Below, piece after piece: positions 1 to 8,534 of a stretch of 64,000 nucleotides of DNA (positions are counted from its first letter, which is position 1; each line of letters starts with the position of its first letter). The DNA comes from Microbacterium sp. SORGH_AS_0862 (GTDB lineage Bacteria; Actinomycetota; Actinomycetes; Actinomycetales; Microbacteriaceae): contig NZ_JAUTAY010000001.1 in the NCBI RefSeq assembly GCF_030818795.1, forward strand, positions 2,046,001 through 2,110,000. Direction: 5' to 3'. The notes under the pieces were generated by a model. The model was not told the origin of the DNA, did no database searches, and worked only from the letters and a program-made list of their open reading frames with translations. Made by a program: the position numbers and the translations under genes.

Positions 1-305
1 ACCCGCACGGCGGAGTCGCCGCGTCCGATCCCGCAGATCGTCCGGTTGCCGTACATCTCGTTGAGCGTCGCGAACACGGATGCGGTCACGGTCCAGTCGC
101 GGGTGGCCGGGTTGGTCACGAAGGGGCCGACCGTGATGCGCTTGGTCGCGTTCAGGATGGCGGAGTGCACCACATAGGGCTCTTCCCACAGCAGGTGCGA
201 GTCGAAGGTCCACACATGGCTGAAGCCGTGCGCCTCCGCCAGCTGCGACAGCTGGACGGTGCGGGATGCGGGCGGGTTGGTCTGCAGGACGACGCCGAAG
301 TCCAT
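1..305 (-). CDS. LLM-class F420-dependent oxidoreductase (partial, C-terminus off the left edge)
   Basis: About 101 N-terminal residues are visible, beginning MDFGVVLQTNPP. This is the first beta strand of a luciferase-like (LLM) TIM barrel; WTFDSHLLWEEPYV and a later GIGRGDSA stretch fit the F420-dependent branch of that family. The start is supported by a GGAAGG ribosome site just upstream. It is the last visible gene of a minus-strand operon, 56 nt after the dihydropyrimidinase. From family knowledge, LLM proteins of this type recur beside dihydropyrimidinases. I infer a role in oxidising or reducing a pyrimidine-derived ring or its breakdown product, but the substrate cannot be read from sequence. 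The product is truncated only by the window boundary. Confidence 0.8.
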   Translation of the reverse strand, partial: MDFGVVLQTNPPASRTVQLSQLAEAHGFSHVWTFDSHLLWEEPYVVHSAILNATKRITVGPFVTNPATRDWTVTASVFATLNEMYGNRTICGIGRGDSAVR

Positions 306-361
306 GGGTCACACCTTCCGGTCGGTGGGCAGGGCCGGCAAGCCGGGACGGAGTGCGCGCA

Positions 362-1798
362 TCAGATCAGGTACTGGCTCAGGCCGCGCTTGACGAACCG
401 GCCGTCGCCCGCCCGCCCCAGGTACCGACCGGCGTCGACGACGACCTTGCCGCGCGCGATGACCGTGTCGACATGGCCGTCGACCTCGAAGCCCTCCCAT
501 GCGGAATGGTCCATGTTCATGTGGTGGGTCTTGTCGACCCCGATCGAGGTGTGGCCCTCGGGGTCGTAGATCACGATGTCCGCATCCGCGCCGGGCGCGA
601 TGACGCCCTTCTGCCCGTACATGCCGAACATGCGCGCCGGGGTCGTGCTGGTCAGCTCCACCCAGCGTTCGAGCGTGATCTCGCCGGTCACGACGCCCTG
701 GTACATGAGGTCCATGCGGTGCTCGACCGATCCGATGCCGTTGGGGATCGCGCGGAAGTCGCCGAGGCCGAGCTCCTTCTGCCCCTTCATGCAGAACGGG
801 CAGTGATCGGTGGACACCATCTGCAGGTCGTTCGTGCGCAGCGCCTGCCACATGTGGTCCTGGTGGCCCTCCGCCCGTGCCCGCAGCGGTGTGGAGCAGA
901 CCCACTTGGCACCCTCGAACGCCCCCCACTGTTCGCTCGAGGCTCCCAGCTGCTCCTCCAGGGAGAGGTACAGGTACTGCGGGCACGTTTCGCCGAAGAC
1001 GTTCTGGCCCTTGTCTCGCGCGGTGGCGAGCTGCTCGACGGCCTGCTTCGCGCTCACGTGCACGACGTACAGCGGTGCGCCGGTGAGGTTCGCGAGCATG
1101 ATCGCGCGGTGCGTCGCCTCCTCCTCTGCCTGCCACGCGCGAGCGATCCCGTGGAAGTACGGGTCGGTCTTGCCCGCTTCGACCAGCTGCTCGGCGAGCA
1201 CATCGATCACGGGACCGTTCTCGGCGTGCATCATCGTGAGCAGACCCGTATCGGCTGCGACCTGCATGGCGCGCAGGATCTGCGCGTCGTCCGCGTAGAA
1301 GACGCCGGGATAGGCCATGAACATCTTGAAGCTCGTGATGCCCTCGTCGATGAGTCCCGGCAGGGCCGCCAGTGCGTCCGCATCCACGCCGCCGACGATC
1401 TGGTGGAACCCGTAGTCGATCGCGCAGTTGCCCGCGGCGAGCTCGTGCCAATGGGCGAGTCCGTCCTGCACGCGCTCGCCGGTGCGCTGCACCGCGAAGT
1501 CCACGATCGTGGTCGTGCCGCCCCAGGCCGCGGCGCGCGTGCCCGTCTCGAACGTGTCGGACGCGCTCGTGCCGCCGAAGGGCAGCTGCATGTGCGTGTG
1601 GGCGTCGATGCCCCCAGGGATGACGTACTTGCCGGTCGCGTCGATGACGGTGTCGACGGATGCGGTCAGGTCGCTGCCCAGCAGCTGCGAGCCCGGGGCG
1701 AGCACCGCGACGATCCGTTCACCGTCGACGAGGACGTCGGCCGTCACGCGGCCGTTGGCGGAGACGACGGTGCCGCCGGTGATGAGTGTGGTGGTCAT
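362..1798 (-). CDS. hydA: Dihydropyrimidinase / D-hydantoinase
   Basis: A 478-residue cyclic amidohydrolase, the normal length for the family. It opens the ring of dihydrouracil or dihydrothymine (or a hydantoin) to the N-carbamoyl beta-amino acid, using a binuclear metal centre. Visible motifs are the metal-binding DAHTHMQ (His67, His69), the metal-bridging carboxylated lysine in EGITSFKMFM (Lys158), later histidines in MMHAEN and VVHVSAK, and STDHCPF with the C-terminal metal-ligand Asp. The start follows a purine-rich GAGGCGGAG site. It lies 14 nt downstream of the nitrilase gene, so the two are probably co-transcribed and act in sequence. Substrate choice between pyrimidine and hydantoin is not resolved. 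Confidence 0.93.
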   Translation of the reverse strand: MTTTLITGGTVVSANGRVTADVLVDGERIVAVLAPGSQLLGSDLTASVDTVIDATGKYVIPGGIDAHTHMQLPFGGTSASDTFETGTRAAAWGGTTTIVDFAVQRTGERVQDGLAHWHELAAGNCAIDYGFHQIVGGVDADALAALPGLIDEGITSFKMFMAYPGVFYADDAQILRAMQVAADTGLLTMMHAENGPVIDVLAEQLVEAGKTDPYFHGIARAWQAEEEATHRAIMLANLTGAPLYVVHVSAKQAVEQLATARDKGQNVFGETCPQYLYLSLEEQLGASSEQWGAFEGAKWVCSTPLRARAEGHQDHMWQALRTNDLQMVSTDHCPFCMKGQKELGLGDFRAIPNGIGSVEHRMDLMYQGVVTGEITLERWVELTSTTPARMFGMYGQKGVIAPGADADIVIYDPEGHTSIGVDKTHHMNMDHSAWEGFEVDGHVDTVIARGKVVVDAGRYLGRAGDGRFVKRGLSQYLI

Positions 1799-1812
1799 GA
1801 TCGCTCCGCCTC

Positions 1813-2661
1813 TCAGGGGGCCGTGATCTCGTCGTAGGTGTCGGGGCGGCGGTCGCGGAAGAACTGCCAGTCGTCGCGCATCTGCTGCACGAGATTCATG
1901 TCGAGGTCGCGGATGAGGATCTCCTCGTGCTCGCCCGAGCCGAGCTCGCCCACGTAGTTGCCTCGCGGGTCGACGACCTGGCTCTTGCCGTAGAAGGTGA
2001 CGGCTTCGTCGCCGTATTCGTTGTCCTCGCGGCCCACGCGGTTCGGTGCGAGCACGAAGTAGCCGTTCGCGACGGCGGCAGCCGGCTGCTCGACCTCCCA
2101 GAGGCGGTTCGACAGGCCGGGCTTGGTCGCGTTCGGGTTGAAGGCGAGGTGCGCGCCGTTCAGGCCGAGCTCGCGCCATGCCTCGGGGAAGTGACGGTCG
2201 TAGCAGATGATGACGCCGACCTTGCCGACCGCGGTGTCGAAGACCGGGTACCCGAGGTTTCCGGGACGGAAGTAGAACTTCTCCCAGAACTTCTCCACGT
2301 GCGGGATGTGGTTCTTGCGGTAGACGCCCGCGATGGAGCCGTCCGCATCCACCACGACGGCGGTGTTGTAGTAGACGCCGGTCTGCTGCTCCTCGTAGAT
2401 CGGCAGCACCATCACCATCGACAGTTCTTTCGCCAGGGCGGCGAACCGCTGCACGATGGGACCGTCCACGGGTTCTGCGTAGCGGTAGTACTTCTTGTCC
2501 TGGGTGATCCCGAAGTAGGGGCCGTAGAACAGCTCCTGGAAGCAGATCACCTGGGCGCCGGCGGCTGCCGCATCCCGAGCGAACTGTTCGTGCTTGTCGA
2601 GCATGGATGCCTTGTCGCCCGTCCACGTCGTCTGCGTGATCGCTGCGCGTACCGTCGTCAT
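1813..2661 (-). CDS. Nitrilase-superfamily beta-ureidopropionase (N-carbamoyl-beta-alanine amidohydrolase)
   Basis: 282 residues, the usual size of a single-domain carbon-nitrogen hydrolase. The Glu-Lys-Cys catalytic triad is visible: Glu43 in CFQELFYGPYF, Lys116 in YRKNHIP and Cys153 in IICYDRHFPE. The family hydrolyses N-carbamoyl-beta-alanine to beta-alanine, CO2 and ammonia, the step after dihydropyrimidinase, and the gene order supports that. A GGGAGG ribosome site precedes the ATG. It is the first gene of the minus-strand operon and is divergent from a MocR-type regulator about 128 nt away. An N-carbamoyl-D-amino-acid hydrolase role remains possible. Confidence 0.9.
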   Translation of the reverse strand: MTTVRAAITQTTWTGDKASMLDKHEQFARDAAAAGAQVICFQELFYGPYFGITQDKKYYRYAEPVDGPIVQRFAALAKELSMVMVLPIYEEQQTGVYYNTAVVVDADGSIAGVYRKNHIPHVEKFWEKFYFRPGNLGYPVFDTAVGKVGVIICYDRHFPEAWRELGLNGAHLAFNPNATKPGLSNRLWEVEQPAAAVANGYFVLAPNRVGREDNEYGDEAVTFYGKSQVVDPRGNYVGELGSGEHEEILIRDLDMNLVQQMRDDWQFFRDRRPDTYDEITAP

Positions 2662-2742
2662 CGTCGCCTCCCGGTTGTTTCTCGTGGAGGACCCTGGCAG
2701 CGACGGGGACCGGAGCGGTTCCGGCGGGTCATCCCCGTTCTG

Positions 2743-2778
2743 TTATCTTTCTGACTGAACATTTCTCTTCGGTTTCAG
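2743..2778. promoter_or_regulatory. Divergent promoter/operator region between the pyrimidine operon and the MocR gene
   Basis: The 128-nt divergent gap holds a plus-strand -10-like TTATCT (2743-2748) and an imperfect inverted repeat, CTGAAC (2755-2760) and GTTTCAG (2772-2778). GntR/MocR proteins bind short repeats in such gaps, so this is the best candidate operator. The assignment is inference. Confidence 0.35.
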
Positions 2779-2789
2779 CCTGTGACGTG

Positions 2790-4169
2790 ATGGTTAATGG
2801 TGCGCCCGTGAGTGATTCGGTGAAAGACCCGGTCGGAGCGCGGATCGCCGCGGCCGGCGAGCGCAGCCCCGAGGGCATCGCACGCGAACTGGGGCGTCTG
2901 GTGACCGACGGCGTCCTCGCGCCCGGCGACCGTCTGCCCACGGTGCGCGAGGTCGCCGCGGCGCTCTCGGTGAGCCCTGCGACGGTCAGCGCCGCCTGGC
3001 AGGCGCTCGCCCGCGCCGGCGTCATCGTGTCTCGGGGGAGGGCGGGGAGCTTCGTGCGTGCGCCCCGTCGGGCATGGCTCACCCCTCGCGTGAAAGGTCT
3101 GTCGGGGGCGGCGCCCGCCGGCTGGGATCTGGCGTCCGGCATGCCCGACCCCGCCCTCCTGCCACCCTTGCGCGCGGCCTTCGAGCGGGTCGATCTGCGT
3201 GCGGGGGCCGGGCGCTACCACGACGTCCCGGTGCTTCCCGAGCTGGCGGACGTGCTCAGGGAGAGCTGGCCCTCGCGGGTGGAGACGCTGACGGTCGTCG
3301 ACGGCGCGATGGACGGCATCGCGAGAGTGATGGAACAGACCGTGCGCTTCGGCGACCGGGTCGCGATCGAGTCTCCCGGCTACCCCTACTTCTTCGACCT
3401 GCTGGACGCTCTCGGCGCCGAGGCCGTGCCGGTCGAGGTCGACGACGAGGGGATGGTGCCCGCATCCCTCACCCGCGCCCTCGCGCGGCATCCGTCGGCG
3501 GTGCTGCTGCAGCCGCGGGCACAGAACCCGACCGGCGCCTCGATGACCTCGATGCGGGCGCAGCAGCTCGCGGGCGCGATCCGCGCGGCGCGCGACGGCG
3601 ACCGGGTGCTCGTCGTCGAGGACGACCACTCCGGGCTCATCGCGATGGCGCCCGCGGTGACGCTCGCGCGCTGGCTGCCCGATCAGGTCGTCCAGGTGCG
3701 CAGCTTCTCGAAATCGCACGGGGCAGACCTCCGCATCGCCGCCATGGGCGGCCCGTCCCGCGTGCTGGACCGCGTCATCGCGCGCCGGATGTTGGGACCG
3801 GGGTGGACCTCGCGCCTGCTGCAGAGCGTGCTGCTGGACATGCTCACCCGGCCGGATTCGGTGTCTGCCGTCAAGCGCGCCCGCCTCGCCTACCGTGACC
3901 GTCAGGAGGCGATGGTCGGGGCGCTGCGACGAGAGGGCATCCCGCTCGTGCCGCCGGACGGGATCAATCTGTGGGTGCCCGTCCTCGAGGAGCGCGCGGC
4001 CCTGGTCGAACTCGCCGCCGCGGGGATCGTGGTCGCGGCGGGCGCGCCGTTCGTGGCGGGCGAGACGCACGCGCCGCACGTGCGCGTGACGGCGGGGCTC
4101 ATCGCGCTCGGTGACGCCCAGGGGGCGGCGGCCGCCCTCGCCGCGGCCGCGCGCGCAACCGGTCGCTGA
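2790..4169 (+). CDS. MocR-type GntR transcriptional regulator with PLP-dependent aminotransferase domain
   Basis: About 459 residues. Residues 25-92 form a GntR winged helix (PTVREVAAALSVSPATVSA). Residues about 110-455 form a class I aminotransferase fold with the PLP pocket: NPTG (247-250), Asp278/279 in VVEDDHSG, and the PLP lysine Lys308 in RSFSKSHG. MocR proteins use the domain as an effector sensor, usually without transaminase activity. Its divergent position suggests it controls the adjacent operon, perhaps sensing beta-alanine or a related amine; that is inference. The ATG was chosen, but GTG at 2787 or 2808 is also possible and no good ribosome site settles it. Confidence 0.85.
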   Translation: MVNGAPVSDSVKDPVGARIAAAGERSPEGIARELGRLVTDGVLAPGDRLPTVREVAAALSVSPATVSAAWQALARAGVIVSRGRAGSFVRAPRRAWLTPRVKGLSGAAPAGWDLASGMPDPALLPPLRAAFERVDLRAGAGRYHDVPVLPELADVLRESWPSRVETLTVVDGAMDGIARVMEQTVRFGDRVAIESPGYPYFFDLLDALGAEAVPVEVDDEGMVPASLTRALARHPSAVLLQPRAQNPTGASMTSMRAQQLAGAIRAARDGDRVLVVEDDHSGLIAMAPAVTLARWLPDQVVQVRSFSKSHGADLRIAAMGGPSRVLDRVIARRMLGPGWTSRLLQSVLLDMLTRPDSVSAVKRARLAYRDRQEAMVGALRREGIPLVPPDGINLWVPVLEERAALVELAAAGIVVAAGAPFVAGETHAPHVRVTAGLIALGDAQGAAAALAAAARATGR

Positions 4170-4216
4170 GCACCGGATACATCGCTGGACGGATGCGGGT
4201 GCCGTCGGCGTCCGCG

Positions 4217-4222
4217 TAGCGT
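4217..4222 (+). promoter_or_regulatory. -10 hexamer TAGCGT of a leaderless histidine kinase gene
   Basis: TAGCGT ends 6 nt before the GTG at 4229 and there is no ribosome site, so transcription probably starts at or next to the start codon. No clear -35 is visible. Confidence 0.5.
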
Positions 4223-4228
4223 GTCAGG

Positions 4229-5395
4229 GTGTTCCGCCAGCTCTCGCCCGTGCAATGGCTCGTGGACGCCGTCCTCGCGCTCGGGTTCTTCGGCGTCACG
4301 GGGTTCCTGTTCTACACGCCCTCCTCCGGCGATCAGGTGTGGGGCGTGCTGGTGTCCCTCGGTATGGCGGTGGCACTGGGGTTGCGCCGGTTCTCGCCGT
4401 TCCTGGCGTTGGCCGTCGCGTGGGTGAGCGCGCTCGCACAGATGGCGCTGGGGCTGCCGCCCATGCTCAGCAACGTGGCGATCTTCGTCGTGCTGTACGC
4501 GACCGCCGCCTACGGGACCCGGCTGTTGTTCTGGCTCGGGTTCTCCTCCGCGGTCGCGGGCTCCGCGGCCATCGCGGTCTACCTCGTTTTCGTCAACACC
4601 TATATGGCGACGTCCGGGCTCGATTGGCGGAGCCTGCCGATCGCCGTCTTCGTCATGCTGGCGGCGCTGTTCGCCCTCGGGCTGTCGTGGACCGCGGGCG
4701 CGCTGGTGCGCACCGCGGCGCGGGCCAGAGAGACTCGGCAGGCGAGGGACGCGGCGCGCGCGCAGGTGGCGATCGAATCCGAGCGGATGCGGATCGCCCG
4801 CGACATGCACGACATCGTGGCGCACTCTCTGGCGGTGGTGATCGCGCAGGCCGACGGCGCCCGCTACGCGGCGGCGGCCGACCCGGCGGCCGCGACGACC
4901 GCACTCGGGACGATCTCGTCCACCGCGCGTTCCGCGCTGACGGATGTGCGTCTGCTGCTCACGCAGCTGCGCCATCAGCAGGGTGCCGGGCCGCAGCCGA
5001 CGCTGGCGGACCTCGACGGCCTGTTCGCCCAGGTCCATGCGGCGGGCGTCGATCTGCGGGTGCAGATCGCACCGGTGCCGCCGCAGGATGTGCCGGCGGC
5101 CGTCCAGCTGGCCGTGTTCCGCATCCTGCAGGAGGCGCTCACCAACGCCCTGCGGCACGGCGACGGCCCGGTGGAGGTCTGGCTCGCGTGGCAGAGTGAT
5201 CACGTGCGAGCAACCGTGCGCAATGCGCTGCGTTCCCCGGCCCGCGAGCAGCAGCGGATGCTCGAGGACGCCGGCGGGCACGGCGTCGTCGGCATGCGCG
5301 AGCGCGCGCAGCTGGTCGGCGGAACGCTGTTCGCCGGCGCCACCGACGGCGGTTTCCTCGTCGACGCGCATCTGCCGATCGGAGCCGTGGCATGA
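4229..5395 (+). CDS. Two-component sensor histidine kinase (HisKA_3 type)
   Basis: 388 residues. The N-terminal ~160 residues hold about five hydrophobic helices and no large extracellular domain, so it may sense within the membrane. The phospho-acceptor is His194 in IARDMHDIVAHS, followed by an N-box EALTNALRHGDG and a C-terminal G-rich ATPase segment GGHGVVGMRERAQLVGG. This is the NarL/LiaS-like class that phosphorylates LuxR-type regulators. Its stop overlaps the start of the response regulator (ATGA), so the two are translationally coupled. The GTG start fits a leaderless transcript. The ABC transporter downstream is the likely regulatory target. Confidence 0.92.
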   Translation: MFRQLSPVQWLVDAVLALGFFGVTGFLFYTPSSGDQVWGVLVSLGMAVALGLRRFSPFLALAVAWVSALAQMALGLPPMLSNVAIFVVLYATAAYGTRLLFWLGFSSAVAGSAAIAVYLVFVNTYMATSGLDWRSLPIAVFVMLAALFALGLSWTAGALVRTAARARETRQARDAARAQVAIESERMRIARDMHDIVAHSLAVVIAQADGARYAAAADPAAATTALGTISSTARSALTDVRLLLTQLRHQQGAGPQPTLADLDGLFAQVHAAGVDLRVQIAPVPPQDVPAAVQLAVFRILQEALTNALRHGDGPVEVWLAWQSDHVRATVRNALRSPAREQQRMLEDAGGHGVVGMRERAQLVGGTLFAGATDGGFLVDAHLPIGAVA

Positions 5396-6036
5396 GCGCC
5401 GGGGTGCGCGTCGTCCTCGTCGACGACCAGGCGCTCTTCCGCGCCGGCATCCGCATGCTGGTGGACTCCCAGCCCGACCTGAGCGTCGTCGGCGAGGCGG
5501 GCGACGGCGTCGAGGCGATCGAGGTGGTGCGCCGAGAGCGGCCGGATGTGGTGCTGATGGACATCCGGATGCCGCGCCTCGACGGCCTTGCGGCCACGGC
5601 GGAGCTGCTCCGCGACGCCGACGCACCGCGCATCGTGATGCTGACGACCTTCGACCTGGATGAGGCGGCGGCACGCGCCATCCGGGAGGGGGCCAGCGGG
5701 TTCCTGCTGAAGGACGCGGATCCCGAGTTCCTCCTCGCCGCCATCCGCACGGTCCACGCGGGCTCCGCCGTCATCGCCGCAAGTGCCACGCGCGACCTGT
5801 TCGCGCAGTTCTCGCCTCCGCCCGTCGCGGCGCCGCCGGCCTGGCAGGCGCTGACCGACCGCGAGCGGGAGATCTTCGCGCTCGCCGCCCGCGGGCTCTC
5901 CAACGCCGAGATCGCGGAGCGGGAGTTCCTGTCGGAGGCGACCGTGAAGACGCACATCAGCCGCATCCTCGCCAAGCTCGCCCTGCGCGATCGCGTGCAG
6001 CTCGTCGTCTTCGCCTTCGAGCACGGCCTCGTCTGA
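5392..6036 (+). CDS. LuxR/NarL-family response regulator
   Basis: 214 residues. The receiver domain spans residues 1-120 with acidic pocket Asp11/Asp12 (VLVDDQ), phospho-acceptor Asp57 (VLMDIRMP), Thr in MLTTFD and Lys in FLLKDAD. The C-terminal LuxR helix-turn-helix covers about 148-210 (LTDREREIFALAARGLSNAEI). It overlaps the kinase gene by 4 nt and forms its cognate pair. Downstream lies a 241-nt gap with TTGCG repeats and then an ABC transporter, a plausible target. Confidence 0.94.
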   Translation: MSAGVRVVLVDDQALFRAGIRMLVDSQPDLSVVGEAGDGVEAIEVVRRERPDVVLMDIRMPRLDGLAATAELLRDADAPRIVMLTTFDLDEAAARAIREGASGFLLKDADPEFLLAAIRTVHAGSAVIAASATRDLFAQFSPPPVAAPPAWQALTDREREIFALAARGLSNAEIAEREFLSEATVKTHISRILAKLALRDRVQLVVFAFEHGLV

Positions 6037-6084
6037 CCCTCCCCGGGACCCCGCCGCACGTAGGTGCCCCCCTGGTGGCCCGAG

Positions 6085-6121
6085 TTGCGTCGCAGTTGCG
6101 CAGATGCGCCACTTTTGCGCA
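6085..6121. promoter_or_regulatory. Triple TTGCG direct repeat upstream of the ABC transporter
   Basis: TTGCG occurs at 6085, 6096 and 6115, the last two as TTGCGCA, with 11-nt and 19-nt periods. These are near one and two helical turns. Spaced direct repeats between a response regulator gene and a transporter operon are candidate binding sites for that regulator. The rest of the 6037-6277 gap shows no gene. Confidence 0.3.
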
Positions 6122-6264
6122 CCTGCCACAGTCATTCGCTGTCGCGGATGCGGAAAAGTGTGGCACTGCCGGCGCCGACCGCGCTGCCGTGGCCGTCCGC
6201 GAATCATCCGCCAGAAGGATGCGGATACGCCGGGCGGGCGACGCGGCCCATCCGGCCCGATTCA

Positions 6265-6270
6265 TAGCGT
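6265..6270 (+). promoter_or_regulatory. -10 hexamer TAGCGT upstream of the ABC ATPase gene
   Basis: TAGCGT ends 7 nt before the ATG at 6278. The arrangement matches the other apparently leaderless genes in the window. Confidence 0.4.
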
Positions 6271-6277
6271 CGGAGAC

Positions 6278-7045
6278 ATGCACATCTCCTCCAGCGAACT
6301 CGGCCTCGCCGCGCGTGTCTCGCGGCTCACGAAGACCTACGGCAGCGGCGCCGGCGCCGTCCGCGCCCTCGACGACGTCGCGGTCGGCATCCGCCGCGGC
6401 GAGTTCACCGCCGTCATGGGAGCCTCCGGTTCCGGCAAGTCCACGCTCATGCACATCATGGCCGGACTCGACGCCCCGACGAGCGGATCCGTGTGGATCG
6501 GCGACACCGACATCACCGGCCTCGGCGACCGTGAGCTGACCGTGCTCCGGCGTCGCCGGGTGGGCTTCGTGTTCCAGTCCTTCAACCTCGTGCCGACGCT
6601 CGATGTCATCGGCAACATCACGCTTCCCTTCGACCTGGACGACCGTCGCCCCTCCGCGATCGAACGCGCGCGGATCGACATGCTCGTCGAGACGCTCGGG
6701 CTGGGCTCGCGTCTGACGCATCGTCCCCACGAGCTCAGCGGTGGGCAGCAGCAACGGGTGGCGATCGCCCGCGCGCTCGCCACGGCGCCCGATCTGCTCT
6801 TCGCCGACGAGCCGACCGGGAACCTCGACTCCCGCACCGGACGTGAGGTGCTGGCACTGCTGCGCGCCGCGAGCCGTGAGCACGGTCAGTCGATCGCCAT
6901 GGTCACCCACGACCCGATCGCCGCGAGCCACGCCGACCGCGTGATCTATCTCGGCGACGGCCGCGTCGTCGCCGATCACCGCGGGCAGAGCGCCGAGCAG
7001 ATCGCCGCGTTCATGCTCGCCGCCGAGCAGGGGGCCGTCGCGTGA
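6278..7045 (+). CDS. ABC transporter ATP-binding protein (MacB/LolD-like)
   Basis: 255 residues. Walker A is GASGSGKST (48-56), Q-loop FVFQSFN, signature LSGGQQQ (153-158), Walker B LLFADE (173-178), D-loop GNLDS and H-loop His211. The sequence belongs to the MacB/LolD/BceA group, which works with FtsX-type permeases on peptides, antibiotics or lipoproteins rather than in simple uptake. The ATG at 6278 starts the conserved domain; longer in-frame extensions upstream lack support. The stop overlaps the permease start (GTGA). Confidence 0.94.
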   Translation: MHISSSELGLAARVSRLTKTYGSGAGAVRALDDVAVGIRRGEFTAVMGASGSGKSTLMHIMAGLDAPTSGSVWIGDTDITGLGDRELTVLRRRRVGFVFQSFNLVPTLDVIGNITLPFDLDDRRPSAIERARIDMLVETLGLGSRLTHRPHELSGGQQQRVAIARALATAPDLLFADEPTGNLDSRTGREVLALLRAASREHGQSIAMVTHDPIAASHADRVIYLGDGRVVADHRGQSAEQIAAFMLAAEQGAVA

Positions 7046-8496
7046 GCGCCGCGGTCCTGCCCGCAGCCGTGAGAGGCGCAGCGCCCCTCGGCTGGCTGCG
7101 CGAGCGCGGGATGGGGGCGAGCATCCTCGTCTCGGCCATCTCCACGGCGTTCGGGGTCATCCTCATCTCCGCCACCGGCTACATCGCCGCGCTCCTGCGG
7201 GCGGACCCCTACATCGGCGACAGCGGCACGCTCGCCTTCGTGCTCAGCTTCCTCACCGTGCTGCTGGTGGGCGTGGCGGTCTACGTCGCCGCGATCGTCA
7301 CGGCCAACACCTTCGCCACGGTCGTCGCCGGTCGGACGCGCCGGATCGCCCTGCTCCGCCTCATCGGTGCGTCAGCGCGGTCGCAGCGCACGGAGCTCGC
7401 GCGGCAGGGCCTCGTCGTGGGCGCGATCGGTGCGCTCGTCGGCCTCGTCGGCGGAACACTCGTCGCTGTCATCGGGGTCGGCGCGGCCGACTGGGCGCTG
7501 GGACTCGACGTGTCCTTCACCCCCGTCGAGCCGATGCTCGTCGTGCCCGCGGTGATCGTCGCACTCACCACGTGGGCCGCCGCATGGGCGGGATCGCGGC
7601 GGGTGCTCACCGTCACGCCGCTCGAGGCACTCGGCGGCTCTGTCGAGGCGCCCTACGCTCGCGCCGCACGCCGCACCGGACGCAACGCCTCGGCGCTTGT
7701 CCTGCTGGTGCTGGGCGCGCTCCTGCTCGGAGGCGGGATCGCATACGGGCTGGTGAGCCCGACCGGCGTCGTCATTGCCTTCTTCGGCGGCGTGCTGTCC
7801 TTCACCGGCCTCGCGCTGGGCGCGACGTTCGTGATGCCGCCCGTCCTGCGCATGGTCGGCTCGGTCTTCGGCCGTTCGGCCATGTCGCGGCTGGCGGCTC
7901 AGAACGCGCTGCGCTACCCGGAGCGCTCGAGCCGGATGGCGATCGGCGTCGTCATGGGCGTCACCCTCATCACGATGTTCGCCGTCGCGATCGCCTCCAC
8001 GAAGGCCGTCATGACCGCCGCGGGCGGAGGATCGATGCCGGAGGATCTGTCGCGCGTGCTCGACACCTTCTCCGCCGTCATGATGGGACTCGTCGCGGTC
8101 TCCGCTGTCATCGCGGGTGTGGGACTGGTCAACCTGTTGACGCTGGGTGTGGTGCAGCGCCGCCGCGAGCTCGGTCTGCTTCGTACCCTCGGCGTCTCGA
8201 ACGCGCAGCTGCGCGCCATGGTGCTGCGTGAGGCCGCTCACATCACGATCGCGGCAACCGCAACGGGTCTGGTGCTCGGGATCGTGTACGGCTGGGCGGG
8301 TGCGCAGTCCCTCCTCGGTTCCGTGCCGATCGACCCCACGCGCCCGCCCGAGCCGACGTTCGTGCTCCCGGCGATCCCGCCGATCCCCGTGCTCGTGATC
8401 GTCGCGGCGACGACCGTGCTCACCCTCGTCGCGGCCGTCGTGCCGACCCGGCTCGCCACGCGCGTCGCGCCCATCGAGGCGCTCGCCGAGGCGTGA
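7042..8496 (+). CDS. FtsX-like ABC transporter permease
   Basis: 484 residues with about ten hydrophobic segments in two FtsX-like halves, the second holding RRRELGLLRTLGVSNAQLRAMV, a typical coupling helix. There is no large extracytoplasmic domain of the MacB or BceB kind. It should form a dimeric exporter or bond-breaking pump with the ATPase it overlaps by 4 nt. With the two-component genes upstream it resembles antimicrobial-peptide sensing and detoxification modules, although those usually use an OmpR-type regulator. The substrate is unknown. Confidence 0.9.
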   Translation: MSAAVLPAAVRGAAPLGWLRERGMGASILVSAISTAFGVILISATGYIAALLRADPYIGDSGTLAFVLSFLTVLLVGVAVYVAAIVTANTFATVVAGRTRRIALLRLIGASARSQRTELARQGLVVGAIGALVGLVGGTLVAVIGVGAADWALGLDVSFTPVEPMLVVPAVIVALTTWAAAWAGSRRVLTVTPLEALGGSVEAPYARAARRTGRNASALVLLVLGALLLGGGIAYGLVSPTGVVIAFFGGVLSFTGLALGATFVMPPVLRMVGSVFGRSAMSRLAAQNALRYPERSSRMAIGVVMGVTLITMFAVAIASTKAVMTAAGGGSMPEDLSRVLDTFSAVMMGLVAVSAVIAGVGLVNLLTLGVVQRRRELGLLRTLGVSNAQLRAMVLREAAHITIAATATGLVLGIVYGWAGAQSLLGSVPIDPTRPPEPTFVLPAIPPIPVLVIVAATTVLTLVAAVVPTRLATRVAPIEALAEA

Positions 8497-8504
8497 GCCG
8501 TGGG

Positions 8505-8534
8505 GCGGGTCCGTGCCGGGCGGTGCGGACCCGC
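8505..8534. terminator. Bidirectional terminator hairpin between convergent genes
   Basis: GCGGGTCCG (8505-8513) pairs perfectly with CGGACCCGC (8526-8534), in the 38 nt between the permease stop and the stop of the convergent minus-strand gene. Confidence 0.65.

Noticed and set aside
362..2626. A 754-codon open frame that could suggest a nitrilase-dihydropyrimidinase fusion.
   Set aside because: Only the part from 1798 downward encodes dihydropyrimidinase. The upstream part is in a different frame from the nitrilase gene and has no homology, so there are two separate genes.
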